64,000 bases of DNA from NCBI GenBank assembly GCA_016946835.1, contig JACVTC010000001.1:3667501-3731500 (forward strand), read 5' to 3'. The notes under the pieces are model-generated. The model searched no databases, was not told the origin of the DNA, and worked only from the letters and a program-made list of their open reading frames with translations. The position numbers and the translations under genes are program-made. Each line of letters opens with the position of its first letter. The stretch's first letter is position 1. The stretch is from Neocallimastix lanati (nom. inval.). Taxonomy: Eukaryota; Neocallimastigomycota; Neocallimastigomycetes; Neocallimastigales; Neocallimastigaceae. Shown in pieces: positions 25,522 to 38,602 of the stretch.

Positions 25522-28500
25522 ATGAAAGGCTACTATTTTAATCAATTAAAAACTTTAATAAAAAGAAACTTTCTTTTAAAAAAGGCTTCAAAAACAAGTA
25601 CTATTATTGAAGTAGTATTTCCAATATACTGCATTTTTGCTATTGGTATGTTACTTTAAATATTTTTTTAACTCTTCAATATTCTAATAATAATAATAAA
25701 AATTTTTAAATATAAAGTTTTTACTTTTATATTGTACATTATAAAAAAATAATATCTATTTAAACTATACGTAATAATAAATAATATTTATGCTGTATTT
25801 ATGTTTTAATTTATATATGTAAACCATTAGTTTTTAGTGATTTTTTGTACAACGATTCTGATAAAGAAGAATCTAAGACATTATTAACAGAAAACCCAAC
25901 AAAACTTAAAGCTTTGAACGAATACACTACTTTTGATATTGAAAAACCGTTACTTGGTTTTGTATTACCAGATGAGAGCAACCAAAGTATCATAGAAAAG
26001 GTTATGAATAATGATATTTTTAATAATACTCAAATTAAATCTATTCAATTTAAAACTCAAGATGAAATGATTAAATATACTACTGACGTCAATAATAAGG
26101 AACAATTATTTGGTGGTATTATTTTTGAAAATAAAGATCTTTTAAAATATACCATTCGACTTGATATTAAAAATACTGAAAACCCAGAAACTAGTCCTAT
26201 TCAAAATATTGCTGAAGAAAATTTTTTGGATGAGATAAATTTGAATTCTAATAGCTACTTAGATTTATTTACACCAATTCAAACTGCTGTTGATGAGGCA
26301 ATTATTCGTATGAAAACCAACGATAATACTTTTAAGATGAAATATTTTGTTGGTAAATTAGGTAAAATTTCGATAAAAGGAGGTGCAAGTTCAAATGGCT
26401 CATCATCTCTTACTACTTACTATATTTCTTTAGCTTTTTTGGCCTCCGTTTATATTATTACTATTAATCTTGTTAAAGAAAAAGAAGATAATTTAAAAGA
26501 TGGTTTATTGATTGTTGGTGTTCATCCTACTATTTTCTGGCTTTCATGGTTTATTGTTGAAGGGTTTATTACATTAATAATATCAATAATAATTACTATT
26601 ATTATTATTACGAATAAGCAATTTTCAAATGTTAACTTTGTTGTTATATTTAGTATTATTTTCCTTTTCTCATTAAGCGCTTGTTCTCTTGCTTTTGTTT
26701 TCAGTACATTTTTCAAAAAAGCTAAAACAGCTAGTGTTGTTGTTTTAATCTTCTATATCATTCCTTTATTTATTGATCAATATACTTCCATATTTAATAT
26801 AGATATTTCAAAAATATTATCTTCCTTATTTTCAATAGTATCTTTTAAAAGAATTTTAAATAATTTAGAAAACTTAAAATATACTTACAAATCAATAAAT
26901 TTTATTAATATTTTTAGTACTGACGCTGGTACTTATTTAATATATCTTATCGGTAATACTATTTTTTACTTCGTTTCGGCCATTATTCTTGATAATTTAT
27001 TTTCAAATGAAAACTATAGATATCTTTTTGCTCCAAAAAGGAAAATAAAATCTCTTCAATCCGAAAATGAAGTCAGTTATCAAAAAGATATTCAAGAAGA
27101 TTTTAATGCCAGAAATAATAAAAGATGTATGGTTGAAGTAAGTCATGTTCATAGAGTATTTAAAGTAAACAAAAAAAATAATGATAATGATAATGATAGT
27201 AATAGTGAAAGCAATACGATACATAAGAATAATGAATTTTTAGCAGTTAATGATGTTAGTTTTAAGGTCTATCAAAATGAAATTTTTGCTATTTTAGGTA
27301 ATCATATTAATAATTACAATTATCTATTATCCATTTAAATCATAAATTGATCAAAATAATAATTATAAATATTTATTAAATTATAAATTAAAAATCTATC
27401 TATCTATCTTTATTTATTTATCTATTTATCTATCTATCTATTTATCTATCTATTTATTTATTTATCTGTTTATCTATTTATCTATTTATCTATTTATCTA
27501 TCTATCTATTTATCTATCTATCTATTTATATATATATTAATCACTTTCGTATTAATAACTTGTTTATATTAAATTAAAAAAAAAAAAATAAAAAATAAAA
27601 ATAAAAATATAACTATAATTATAAATAAATATTAATACTAATTTAGGTCATAATGGAGCTGGTAAAACAACTCTTATTAATATGATGGTTGGTCTTATTA
27701 AAGCAACCTACGGAGATATTTATTTCAATGGTGAAAGTATTTCTAGAAATGTTAAGAATATTCGTAAGGATTTCGGGGTTTGTACTCAAACAAACATTAT
27801 TTATGATGGACTTACCGTTGAAGATCATATTAATTTCTACGCTAATTTAAAGAATGTTAAAGTTGATGTTGATGAAATTTTAAAAGAACTTGATCTTCTG
27901 CCTCAAAAGAAATTAAAAACTTCAAAGTTAAGTGGTGGTCAAAAACGTAAGCTTTGTATTGGTATGGCTACTATAGGTAATCCAAAATATATCTTTTTAG
28001 ATGAACCAACTACAGGTTTAGATCCACTTTCTCGTCGTAGGATTTGGGAATTATTATTGAAGAAGAAAGAAGGAAGAGTTATTTTTCTTACCACTCACTA
28101 TATGGATGAAGCTGATATTTTAGCAGATCGTAAATTAATTCTTAACAAGGGTAAAATTCGTTGTCTTGGTACTAGTCTTTACCTTAAGAATCACTTTAAT
28201 ATGAAATATAATTTAGATGTTGAAACTAACGAAAAAGAAAAAGTAAATGAATTAATTAAGAGTTACCTTCCTGAAGCTACTTATATTGAAGAGGAAGAGG
28301 AAGAGGAAGAAGCCAATGATTTTGAATCATATCATAAATTCTATACATGGAAATTACCTTTAAATTCATCCGATCGGTTTGCCCCACTTTTAAATGAATT
28401 AGATCGATTATCAGGTAGTGTAATTAAAAAATATGCCCTCTCTTTACCTACATTAGAAGAACTTTTCATTCATTTAGAAGATGATATTTCATTTAATAAA

Positions 28501-31014
28501 AGCATCAATAAAGATGACGGTAATGATGAACGATGGTTAATTCAAACTAATGAAAATAGTTTACCAAAATTAAAGTTAATTTCCAAACCAAATAATTTTA
28601 AACTTATTAGTACCCTTGTTAAATACAGGTTAAAAATTTTCTTAAAGGATAAAGCTTTTGCTTTTTCTTCTATTCTTCTTCCAATTATACTATTTACACT
28701 AGCCTTCTATTTCATTAATAAATTTATGTTCAATGAACGGATTATCACTTACAAATCTAAAGAAGTCACTGTTCCAAGTATGTACTTTAATACTAAAATT
28801 AATTACGAGTCCAATTCCACCCTTCCAATAACTACTGAAAATATTGTTGCCGGTGTCAGTCATAAAATTTCAGGTGTATTAAATGATCCTATTGAGAAAA
28901 TAAAAATCCCAGCATTCGACGATAATTATTATCTTTCTTCCGTTGGTGGTGAAATGGATAATACAACTAATACTTTTAAATTTGAAGTGTTCTATAATAG
29001 TACCATGCCACACAGCGTTCCAGCTATTGTCAATGCTCTTAGTAATGCCTACTTAGCTTCTAAAAATATTAATGATCGCATTACGATAAGCAATCATCCA
29101 TGGGATAAAAGACGAAATAATGTGGCCAGTATTGGTTTAACCTTTGTAGGATTAATACTTGGTATGGGTATTGTTATCATTTTAAATAAGTTTGGTCCAT
29201 TAAGTGCTCGTGAAAGAATAAATCAGTTGCTTCTTCAACTCCAATTAAATGGTGTATCTCGTATTAACTATTGGATTTCAAGTTTTATTGCGGATAACAG
29301 CATTTTCTTAACTACTTGCATCTTATTAATTTTAGCTGGAGTTGCTATTCGTTTTACGCCTTTATTAGATGTAAAAATAGTCTTACTTATTATCGGATTT
29401 TTAATTATTTGGAGTATTCCGACGATGCTATTCCAATACATCTTAGGCTTACTCTTTAAAAAGGAAGATACTGCCTATATTGGTATCACTATGATTAATA
29501 TGTGTCCTCTTTTTATTGGATTCCTTGGTTTAATTCTCATTAATACCAATAATAATTTAGGAAATACACTATACGGAGATTTATCAATTATTTTCTGTTT
29601 AGTTCTTACAGCCCTATGTCCAAGTTTTGGTATTGTTGCTCTCTTAAATGCTCTATTTACATTGAAATTTTACAGTATTTCATTCTCATGGGACTTAACC
29701 ATAAAGACAATTATGGATAAAAATAATATGATTAGTCCACTCTTAATATTATTTGTGGTTCTTTTCTTTATCTACTCTTTCCTTTTAATGATTTTAGATC
29801 GTAAAAAGAATCAAACCAATAAGAGTGATGTTCATGAATTACCAAAAGAAACCCGTGAAATCTATGAAAAAGTTTTAGAAGAAGGAGATGATGATGTTAA
29901 AAGAGAGTATGAATATGTTAAGGGACATCGAAAGGATTTACCAATTAGTACATATCATCTATGCAAGGAATTCATAGTTCCAAAAAATAGAGTCCCTGAT
30001 CCTGATGGGAAGGAAGAACGCGCTATTTTGGAAAAGAATTCGAATGATTATGCTTACGGTGATATTCATCAATCCGTGGTATCACCAAACAAATTTGTTA
30101 AAACCGCCGTTATTGATGTTAACTTTGGTGTCAGAAATCATGAATGTTTCGGACTTTTAGGTCCAAATGGTGCTGGTAAATCTACGACTTTGAATATGAT
30201 TACCGCTACCATTCCTCAAACAATGGGTAGTATTTGTTTCAATGGTGTTGAAGTTCACCAAGCCAAATTACGTGAAGTTTCAATGGGTTACTGTCCACAA
30301 CACGATATTCTCTGGAAGGAATTAACGCTTCGCGAACATCTTGAATTCTTTCTCAGTATCCGTGGTTATGATTCTAAAGATGCCAAAGTCTATGCTTCTC
30401 AATACGTTAATGTCGCTGGTTTAGAGGAACATCAAAATAAACGTATTGATAAATTAAGCGGAGGTACTAAACGTAAACTTTCTATTTTAATTGCTATTTG
30501 TGGTTACCCGGAACGTATTTTATTAGATGAACCAACCGCTGGTATGGATCCATCAACTCGTCGTTTAATTTGGGATATCGTTAAGCAAACAAAGAAAATG
30601 AATGACTCTGCCTTAATTCTAACTACTCACTCTATGGAAGAAGCGGAACATCTCTGTGACCGTTTAGCCATTTTAGTGAATGGTCGCTTAATTTGTATTG
30701 GTAGTCCGGAACACCTCAAAATGAAATATGGGGAAGGCTATATTTTAGAATTACAAACCGAAGATGCGGATCAATTCCATTCGCAAATTGTTGAAGGACG
30801 TAATTTATTCGACTCCAACTATTATGAAATAGAAAAAACTTCTAGTAACCGTGTCAAGTATGAAGTTAAAATGACTAAAAACTTTGGTTCTGTCTTCGAA
30901 AAAATGGAAGAATGTAAGAAGAATGGTCTTGTAACGGATTATAGTTTTAACCAAGCTTCACTTGAACAAATCTTTATTAAATTTGCAAAGAAACAAATCA
31001 TACAAAATAATTGA
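25522..31014 (+). CDS. ABCA-type full-length ABC transporter (three exons)
   Basis: Exons 25522-25645, 25831-27297 and 27647-31014 join in frame to 1652 residues, the usual size of a full ABCA transporter. Exon 1 encodes the cytosolic start and first helix (QLKTLIKRNFLLKK, then EVVFPIYCIFAI). TMD1 spans about 30-470 with a large outer loop. NBD1: Walker A GHNGAGKT (531-538), which is split by intron 2, signature LSGGQ (625-629), Walker B YIFLDEP (645-651), switch His681. An acidic EEEEEEEE linker follows. TMD2 is about 860-1235. NBD2: Walker A GPNGAGKS (1369-1376), signature LSGGT (1467-1471), Walker B ILLDEP (1488-1493). The C-terminus (QASLEQIFIKFAKKQ) has the typical ABCA form. The start at 25522 is the first ATG ahead of the conserved first-helix segment. 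ABCA proteins move lipids or other hydrophobic substrates across membranes using ATP; the substrate here is unknown. All motifs of both nucleotide sites are intact. A decayed paralogue lies at 40-46 kb. Confidence 0.92.
25646..25830 (+). other. Intron 1 of the ABCA gene
   Basis: 185 bp, donor GTATGT and acceptor TTAG, phase 1. The joined codon gives Val, continuing IFAI-VFSDFLYND. A second AG at 25836-25837 would break the frame, which favours the one chosen. Confidence 0.8.
27298..27646 (+). other. Intron 2 of the ABCA gene, with microsatellite
   Basis: 349 bp, donor GTAATC and acceptor ATTTAG. It interrupts the Gly codon that opens Walker A of NBD1. Most of it is the TATC/TATT tetranucleotide tract at 27390-27530. 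Confidence 0.88.
27390..27530. repeat. Tetranucleotide (TATC/TATT)n microsatellite
   Basis: Mixed TATC and TATT units over about 140 bp inside intron 2. Confidence 0.9.
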
Positions 31015-31067
31015 AATTGAAAAATAATTGAAATTGAATTATCTCTGAAATAAAAATAAAAATAAAA

Positions 31068-31100
<33 letters not shown>

Positions 31101-31276
31101 GAATAATAATAAGTAATAATAATAACAATAATAATAAACAATAAAAAATAAGAATAAAAAATAGATGTAAAAATAAATATAGATGTAAAAATAAATATAG
31201 ATGTAAAAATAAAAATAGTAGTAAAAATAAAAAATAGATGTAAAAATAAAAAAAATAAAAATAAAAAATAAAATGA

Positions 31277-31324
<48 letters not shown>

Positions 31325-32496
31325 TAACCATAAAAAAAAATAAAAAAAAAAAAATAAAAATACAAATAAAAATATTTATTTTTTATAATAATTAAAATTA
31401 TCTTTTTTAATTCATATTAAATTAATTGCTCTTCATACGGGTTAATGATTACAATTAAGTGTCCTATTATCTAATAGAGAGAATTCAGTAATATCACAAC
31501 ATCCTTTTAATGATTTAATTTTTGTTTTTTGTGTTAGCCTCGTTCGGTTTTACCTTATTGTTCATTTATTTATACATGATTTATACATGATTTATCTTTT
31601 GGTTTTACGTTCTTTGAAAACTCATATTTTTTGATATTATTTATTATGTTTATAAATTTTTATTTCTTTAATAAAATTGTGATATTTAAGTTTTCTTTTG
31701 AGAAAATTAGCATATTTATATATAATTTATTCTTTTCTTGAAAATCAATTTTAGTTACTTTTTAATATCTTTTTACTATCCTTTCTAAAAAAAAAATTAA
31801 TAATTGTTATTTTTTACTATCCTAACTATTTTACCTTAATTAACAAATAGTTTTGTTTATCATGTTTAAATTGGATTTTATTTTTCATATATAATTACTA
31901 TTTTAATTTTCATATATTCATATATTACTACTTCTATTCTCCCTTCAAATCTAAATATTTTAAATATTTTGATTTTGAATAGGAAAATTATTGATTCATT
32001 TGCATATTGTTGATTATTATTAATAGTTCAATGAATTTTTTTCTGTACGTTAGATTAAAAAATATAACTCATTTATTTATAAAATTCAAATATTTCTTAT
32101 TTCCCCACTATAATCCAAATATTTTAAAATTTATTAAAATTTTAGATTTTCATTATAGAATATTATTAATGTAGTTTTTCGAATTTAGAATCATATTCGT
32201 ATTTATATATTCATAGTGATTGGAATGAACCTTATTTATAATAACTTGTTGGTATTCAATTATATATTTTAAAATATTAGATCATTATTGATATTTTCTA
32301 TTTAGAATTCGTTCTTTTCCTCTATTCATTTCATTTTTTTAAATATTTGGATTTTTTTTTTCCTATTTTTTAATAGTTAGAAATAAAATATATTTAATAA
32401 ATCTAGTGCGTTTCGCAATCATACATTTCTCAATGTGGCTTGTTTTTTTATAATTAAATAAATAATTTTAATACTAATTAAATAAATAATAAATAT

Positions 32497-32537
<41 letters not shown>

Positions 32538-32766
32538 TTTAATACTATTCAATTTCCCCATATTTAATTCTTTATAAATTATATCTATATTTTCTATTTA
32601 TAATTTGTTCTCTTCCTCTTTTCGTTTCACTTTTTTCAATATTTGGATTTTTTTTTTTTTTTTCATTTTTTAATGGTTAGAAATAAAATATTTTTAATTC
32701 TTTATAATTTATTATTTGTTTAATTTAATTTTATATTATTATTTTTTATATAATGCTAAGTTATTT

Positions 32767-32810
<44 letters not shown>

Positions 32811-33059
32811 TTTATTTTTTTGAATTTAACAATTATAAATAAAGCCTTTATGAGGAAATTTTTTGATGTTTAAAAAAAAAATTAACCCATTTATATTTAT
32901 TTTTAGTTTTATTTATTTAATTATTTACGTACGGTTATTTAAAATGAAATAAAATAATATAAAATAAAATAAAAATATAGGACATTAAATTACGAATTAA
33001 AATTTTATTTATAAACTACAAAGAATAATTATATGTATTATTCTGATATAAATAGAGGT
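31015..33059. other. A+T spacer after the ABCA gene
   Basis: Starts with A runs and a TAGATGTAAAAATAAA minisatellite (about 31160-31250), then an AAT tract (31276-31322). AATAAA hexamers in 31048-31070 could serve polyadenylation. From 31.4 to 32.4 kb the sequence is less repetitive but has no supported frame. It holds a loose repeated phrase built on AATATTTGGATTTT near 32340 and 32640. T runs lie at 32500-32530 and 32769-32808. Confidence 0.6.
32404..32535. mobile_element. Partial MITE, same family as at 14.67 kb
   Basis: TAGTGCGTTTCGCAATC, then CAATGTGGCTTGTTTTT and a tract close to AATAAATAATAAATATTC, match the left half of the MITE at 14667-15022. No right terminal repeat follows within 600 bp, so it is a half copy. 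Confidence 0.6.
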
Positions 33060-34340
33060 TATATTAAAAAGTTTAATATATTATAATTACAATAATGCTA
33101 ATAATTACAATAATAACAATTTCAATGATAATAATTATAATAATTATAATAATTATAATAATAGTTATAAAAATTATAATAATAATTATAATAATTATAA
33201 TAATTATAATAATAGTTATAAAAATTATAATAATAATTATAATAACAGTTATAAAAATTATAATAATTATAATAGTAAAAATATTAATAATATTAATAAT
33301 AATCAACCTTTAAATTTCTGAATGGGAGAAGTAATACTCCTATAAATCAAACCAATGGAATACTTTTACTTAATTCACTTACTGAAAATAATGATTCTTC
33401 GAATATAGAAGATAATAAAGAAATAGCCGTTGTTGCTCAAAGAAGAAGAAGTGGAAAAACTAATGAAAAATAAACCATATAAGAAAGCAATTAAGAAAAA
33501 GTGTAAAAGAAAATCCTCAACCAATTAAAGTTCCATCAAATAATCAAGAACCAATGGAGAGGGAACCAGAAAGTGAAACTAATAATAAAAATAAACAAAA
33601 TGAAAATCAAAAAACGAAAAAGAAGCGTTAAATCATCTTGATCCATCTTTTATAAATGTACCTTCAATTGAAGAAGCAAAATGAAAAAGCAAGAGTGGGC
33701 TAAAGAAATAAAAGAATTAGCTAAAATAAATACAACAATTAGCTGAAGAAATACAACTTCCAAGTGAGAAAAAGGTAGAAAAGTTCAATAAGAAAAATAT
33801 TACAAAAAAAAAAAAAATTAAAAATAACGGGAAACCAAGATCCGTATAATATAGTGGAGTGGATGATATTGGAAACAGTTGTTTAATATTAATCCTAAAT
33901 TGAGAACGGAATTATCTAAAGCCTTAAAGTTTACAACAATTATAAAATACGAAGAAACAATCTTATCAACAATTAAGAAAGATAAGATTGTAAAAAACAA
34001 AATGTAAGGTAGAAAATGTAGAAATTACAGTATATTTAGATTCTTGTTCTTCTATTAATATATGATTACCAAAACTTTCATGATAAATAATAAAATCCCA
34101 TTTAAACCAATTTCTGCTATTAAAGAAACCTTATATCAAGCTTTGTACTACACTCATCTCAAAAGTTATAATAAAATAGAAATAATAATTGGAAATATTA
34201 CTTTTAAAGAAATTTTTATTGATTAGTTGAAAAAGATGATATTTTCCAAGTATTAATTGGTGTGGATGCAATAGCCTGAATGAGAATTATTATGGACTTT
34301 TCTAATCACATTTTATTTCAAAAAAAAAAAAAAAAAAAAA
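33060..34340 (+). mobile_element. Retroelement fossil, gag and aspartic-protease region (Ty3/gypsy-like)
   Basis: A tract of AAT/TAT codons (33094-33300) reads as Asn/Tyr-rich sequence. It is followed by charged, gag-like stretches (33360-33720) and a retropepsin-like stretch near 34030-34330 with a YLDSCSSIN motif in place of the usual D-T/S-G site. It is broken many times and old. No LTRs could be tied to it. Ty3/gypsy is the best guess from gag/protease order. Confidence 0.55.
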
Positions 34341-34981
34341 AAAACAGATGAGTTGCGAATGATAGGAAGTTTTTTTTTATTAAATATGTTTTAATTTTTT
34401 TGTTTTGTTAATTAAAATATATTTAATATTTAATTAAACTTCTATAAAATTTTAATAAATATATTTTAATAGAAGTTTAATTAATTATTAACTATAAAAA
34501 CTTTAGAAATGTTTTGGAATGAACTAAACGATTCTTTTAGATCATATTTTTAATTAATATAATAATAAAAACAATAAAATTTAAAATCTTGAGGAATACT
34601 ATTTCTATTTCAAAGCTTGAAATATTGATATTTGAAGTGGATAATATCTTAATAAACCTAATAATCATAGTAAACCGAATAACATATTTTAAAAGGAATA
34701 AAAAAAGAGCAAAGCAAAAATTTAAAAAGTTTATATATTAATAATTATAATTATAATAATAAGAAAGTAAAAATTATTAACGAATAATAGATAAATATTA
34801 ATTGCTACTATTCAGTATCTTTAAAATCTAAATAAGGTATTGATAATAAAAGCAAGAATTAATAATTATATTACTAAGTTAGGGATAACGTCAATCTTAA
34901 TCCCTTTGTTGGAACTTGGATAAAAGTATGAGTTTATCCTTCATCCAAGATTCTTTGGAAGACTTAATAGTATTAGGGTGG
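34341..34981. other. Spacer with imperfect hairpin
   Basis: An imperfect inverted repeat (TAATTAAACTTCTATAAAAT at 34431-34450 against 34461-34483) lies at the left. The rest, to the LTR at 34982, is A+T DNA with a G-richer patch at 34880-34980 (TTGGAACTTGGATAAAAG). No frame is supported. It may be further retroelement debris. Confidence 0.45.
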
Positions 34982-35746
34982 TGTAAAGATTTAATAAAAT
35001 CTTTAATAATTAATTATATAATAATTAAAATAATTAATGTAATAAAATTACATAAATTAATGATTTACGTCTATGAAGATTAATTATAAATTTATATAAA
35101 CATTTCATAAAGGATAAATTATTATTTAAATAATTTTGAATAATAAAATTTAATTTAAATAATTTATATAAGTTAGTTAATTTAGTTTAGATTATTTAAT
35201 TTAGTTATTTTATTTAACTTAGTTAATTTAGTTTAAAATACTTTAAAATTAATTTCGGAATAGTTTTAAATAGTTAAAATTGGTTTAAATAGTTTACAAA
35301 AATAGTTTTGAATTGTAAATATATAAACATTAGTATTAATAATATTTAAATAATAAATAAATAATAAATGAGTTCTTATTGAATTCAATTATTATTGTAA
35401 ATAAGTTGAAAGTTCACTGAATTAATTATTGTTTAGTTTTAGTTAATTATTATTTAATAAAATTATTAATAAATATTTTGTTTATAAATAAATAGTAATA
35501 TATGTATATTAAATAGGTTTGATATATTAAAAGGTAATCATGAAAAAATATAAATACATGTAAAATTCATGATTTAAATCGATGTATTAGTTATTGACTA
35601 TCAACTAGTTAATAACAATTAGTGATTTGTTTTTCTTAATTAATAAAGATTATTTTATTTAAAAACAAATATTTATTGCATGTTCTTTTAATTTTAGTGT
35701 TAAAATTTTGTTATTTGTAAATTTGTTTCCATTAGAAATCATTACA
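34982..35746 (+). mobile_element. Solo LTR of the Ty3/gypsy chromovirus family (old)
   Basis: Starts TGTAAAGATTTAATAAAATC and ends ATTACA. It aligns along its length with the LTRs of the whole element at 47-54 kb, in the opposite orientation to that element. The flanks GGTGG and GTTGG match at 4 of 5 bases, fitting an aged 5-bp target duplication. Clear sequence differences mark it as much older than the whole copy. Confidence 0.82.
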
Positions 35747-37105
35747 GTTGGATATTTCTATCGCACGGTTCGAGTACAAGCTTTTTAATTGAGCTTTTTC
35801 CTTCAAAGATTACTATATTCGTTTATATCAAACTGATTTTAGCTCTTGCACTGAGATCTCATCATTACTTAAAATATATCTCTTAATGGTCAGACTAGCT
35901 TCTTCTTGAATGGAATTACCTTTTTTCTTTTACCAATAGTTTCAGTACTGATTGACTTTTTTTTTTTTTTTTTAAATAACCCATCTTGATATTGAAATAA
36001 TCTCAAATAGCATTCAGAGGTGGAATGATTAAGGGTTAGAAGAGGTTCCTGGGATTATCGTTTTTTTTTAGTTCTAAATGGACTTTCCCTTAGCTTGTCC
36101 CCTGGTGAATTTGTCTTTTGTGTTAGAAATGATAGGGTGGGCTTCATTCATCACCGTATCTTTGGTAAGTGCGGCGTTAGCTGGAGTAGTTGGGCACATC
36201 AAGGAGTAGGTCATAAATTTATTTCAATTTCTTCTTTGGTTTTGTCCTAAGGGTTTGGACTTCTAAAGGGAAGAGTTATGGATTTCTTCCAATTCTTAAG
36301 TTTTTAGAGGTGTATTATTATCTCCTTTACTGAGAATGACGATCTCATGATTAAAAGGGCCTAATGATTTACGCCTTAAGAGCATCGAAGTTATAACTGT
36401 TACTACAGTTGGCTTTTTTTTTTTTTTTCTTTTTAATGGCGTAGTAGGTCTGGGAATCACTCGTTATAGTGAATGATCCTCCACATCTTCTGTATCGGAT
36501 TTAGATAGGATTGTTGTCACCGTTTTGGTTTTTAGCACTATGAATAATCAAAAAGAATTATATCAGGGTTAGGATTTACACCTTTTTTAGGATTTAATTT
36601 CTTTAGGGTTAGGGTCAGTCGTTTAAATTTTTAATTTTATTAAAAATTGTTAAAATAATCACATTTTATTTTATATTTTTATATTATTAAAATTATATTT
36701 TTATATTCTTATATTATTATCAATATTATATTCTTATCTTATATTAATATTTTATTCTTATATTTTTATGTTGTGTAACATTTATCTATGTGTATTAATT
36801 CATAGAATTATCACATGATTAAATATGTAATTTTTACTATAAAAATAATTATTTTTATTATCTTAAAAAAATGAGTTCTTTACATTAATAAAATTTATGT
36901 ATTAAATAAATACAAAAATAAATAAAGTTTATTATAAAAAACACATATACTTTTCTCAAAAATTAATCAAATAGTAAATACTTGAATAATGTATATATAA
37001 TTTGTATGAAATTAATACTACATGATTTTAAGTAAATGAAAATTTTAAAACTTTAAAAATAGAAACTTGAAAATAAAATTATTTCAATAAATTGTTAAAT
37101 AGTAT
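35747..37105. other. Richer non-assigned region, possible repeat debris
   Basis: From 35750 to 36620 the composition is clearly less A+T-rich (for example TAAGTGCGGCGTTAGCTGG near 36166), but no frame is convincing on either strand. The minus strand has short coding-like stretches, one around 36020 reading NHSTSECYLRLFQYQDG. That resembles the last half of a CCHC knuckle, so gag debris is possible. Near 36607 is a two-unit TTAGGGTTAGGG. From 36650 on it is plain A+T. Confidence 0.4.
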
Positions 37106-37740
37106 TGTAATGAAACCATCTATTATACTTTTTGTTCGTTAAAACTAATATTTGATTGTATTTTTCATCATTCAAATGATTAGATTTGATTTTATTTTGA
37201 TATAAAAACATGTAGTTTGAAATTTGTTTAATAATTTTGAGGTTTCATTAACAATATTAAATAATTATATATTTTATTAAAAATAGATAATAATTTAATA
37301 ATATTTTAATAAGTGTTTTTCAATCTTTTGTGCTTTTTTATGTTTATTTAATGTTAATACACCAACCTAGTGATTAACCCAATTCGTTACAATGAAACCT
37401 TCCTAAAGCAACTAAATCTCCACCTTGATGCATTTTGACTCATTTTAGTAAGCTTGAACTAATTCTATTTATATTATTTCTTAATAATTATATATTCTTA
37501 TATTTAGATATAACTCTGAATGAAAAACACTTTGGTAAGTGCTTATGTTATCTATATCCGACGCTCTTTGTTTTCTATTATTCCTTGTTTCTTAGTTCCA
37601 GAATGCTCGTATCATCAAGCAACTAATCCATCCATTTAAGGAAAAAGGTACTTTCTATCATCTGGAACCCTTAAGCTCATATTATATCAACGTCTTATGG
37701 AAAGTTTTGATTTTCTTCCGAATAAACCCAACCTCCTATT
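37106..37740 (-). mobile_element. Old, truncated TRIM-like LTR element
   Basis: Same family as the element at 58.72-60.06 kb. One LTR is present (37106-37391, 286 bp, TGTAATGAAACC to TTCGTTACA), followed by about 350 bp matching the inner region of the young copy (for example GATATAACTCTGAA, CATCCATTTAAGGAAAAA). The inner half and other LTR are gone. Its LTR lacks the 57-bp tRNA-like segment carried by the young copy. Diverged and old. Confidence 0.75.
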
Positions 37741-38539
37741 AACAAATAAAGCGTAATAGTGCTTCATTTTATTTTGTAAGCTTAAAATTAATTATTTATT
37801 GATAGATAATAAGATTTTTATTAGTATAACTCAGAGGTATTAAACTATCTTAGCCTTTGTCCTTAACCCTACCCCCTTTTACAATAGTAACGTTTTATAA
37901 CTAAATAACCGATAATAAAATGGTTTTGTAAAACAAACACTATATAATAGTTTTAATAAGCTGAATCATATTTTTTGGAAAATAGTAATAATATTTTGCT
38001 AGAATTTTTAATAAGGTTAAAAGTTTTTTGTTTGTTTACATTCAGATTATTTTTAGATACTGTGGTAATTGTGGTGCTTATATAAGAAAAACTATTTTAC
38101 AAAAAAATTCATGATGAAATCAAAGTTGATTTGTCTGGTAGAAGTGATTATCATTTCCAATTTAAATCTTAAATATGCTATATATAATAATTAATAATAA
38201 TATAATATTTTATTTTAATAGAATATATATTTTAACTCAGGGTTAGAAATTACTAATGATATATTATAAAATTATAATTATTTTAATTTAAATACTAACT
38301 TTTTTTAATAACTAAACTTTCGTAATTATTTTAAAAGCGTAAAATAAAATTAAGAAAATAAATAATTATAATTGGTTTATCAATTATATATTTTATATAT
38401 TTATATAGTAAATTTTTTTTTTTTATTTTTTTTTTTTAACAAAAAAAAAAAAAATTTTTTAAATTTAAATAAACCATATTTAAATATAAATAAATAATAG
38501 TTTAGCTAATTATTTTAATTACGATTTTTATTTAGATCA
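37741..38539. other. Spacer with one short zinc-ribbon-like stretch
   Basis: Mostly A+T. At 38051-38110 the plus strand reads FRYCGNCGAYIRKTIL, a CxxC arrangement as in a zinc ribbon. It directly follows TTTTTAG, so it could be the start of an exon or a remnant. The reading stops about 6 codons later. Nothing else is supported. Confidence 0.4.
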
Positions 38540-38602
38540 AAATGAAAATCGTAAAATTGTACTAGAATTTCATTTTTTACACGAAATTAGAGAAAAAAAA
38601 TA

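Noticed and set aside
30939-31331. 130-residue minus frame overlapping the ABCA 3' end
   Set aside because: Tyr/Phe-rich translation of A runs and AAT repeats plus antisense of the transporter.
33073-33313. Ile-rich frames on both strands
   Set aside because: Out-of-frame readings of the AAT/TAT tract; the Asn/Tyr reading belongs to the retroelement fossil.
36600-36625. Internal telomere repeat (TTAGGG)
   Set aside because: Only two adjacent units; too short to call.
37435-37626. 63-residue plus-strand frame
   Set aside because: Lies in the non-coding interior of the old TRIM-like element.
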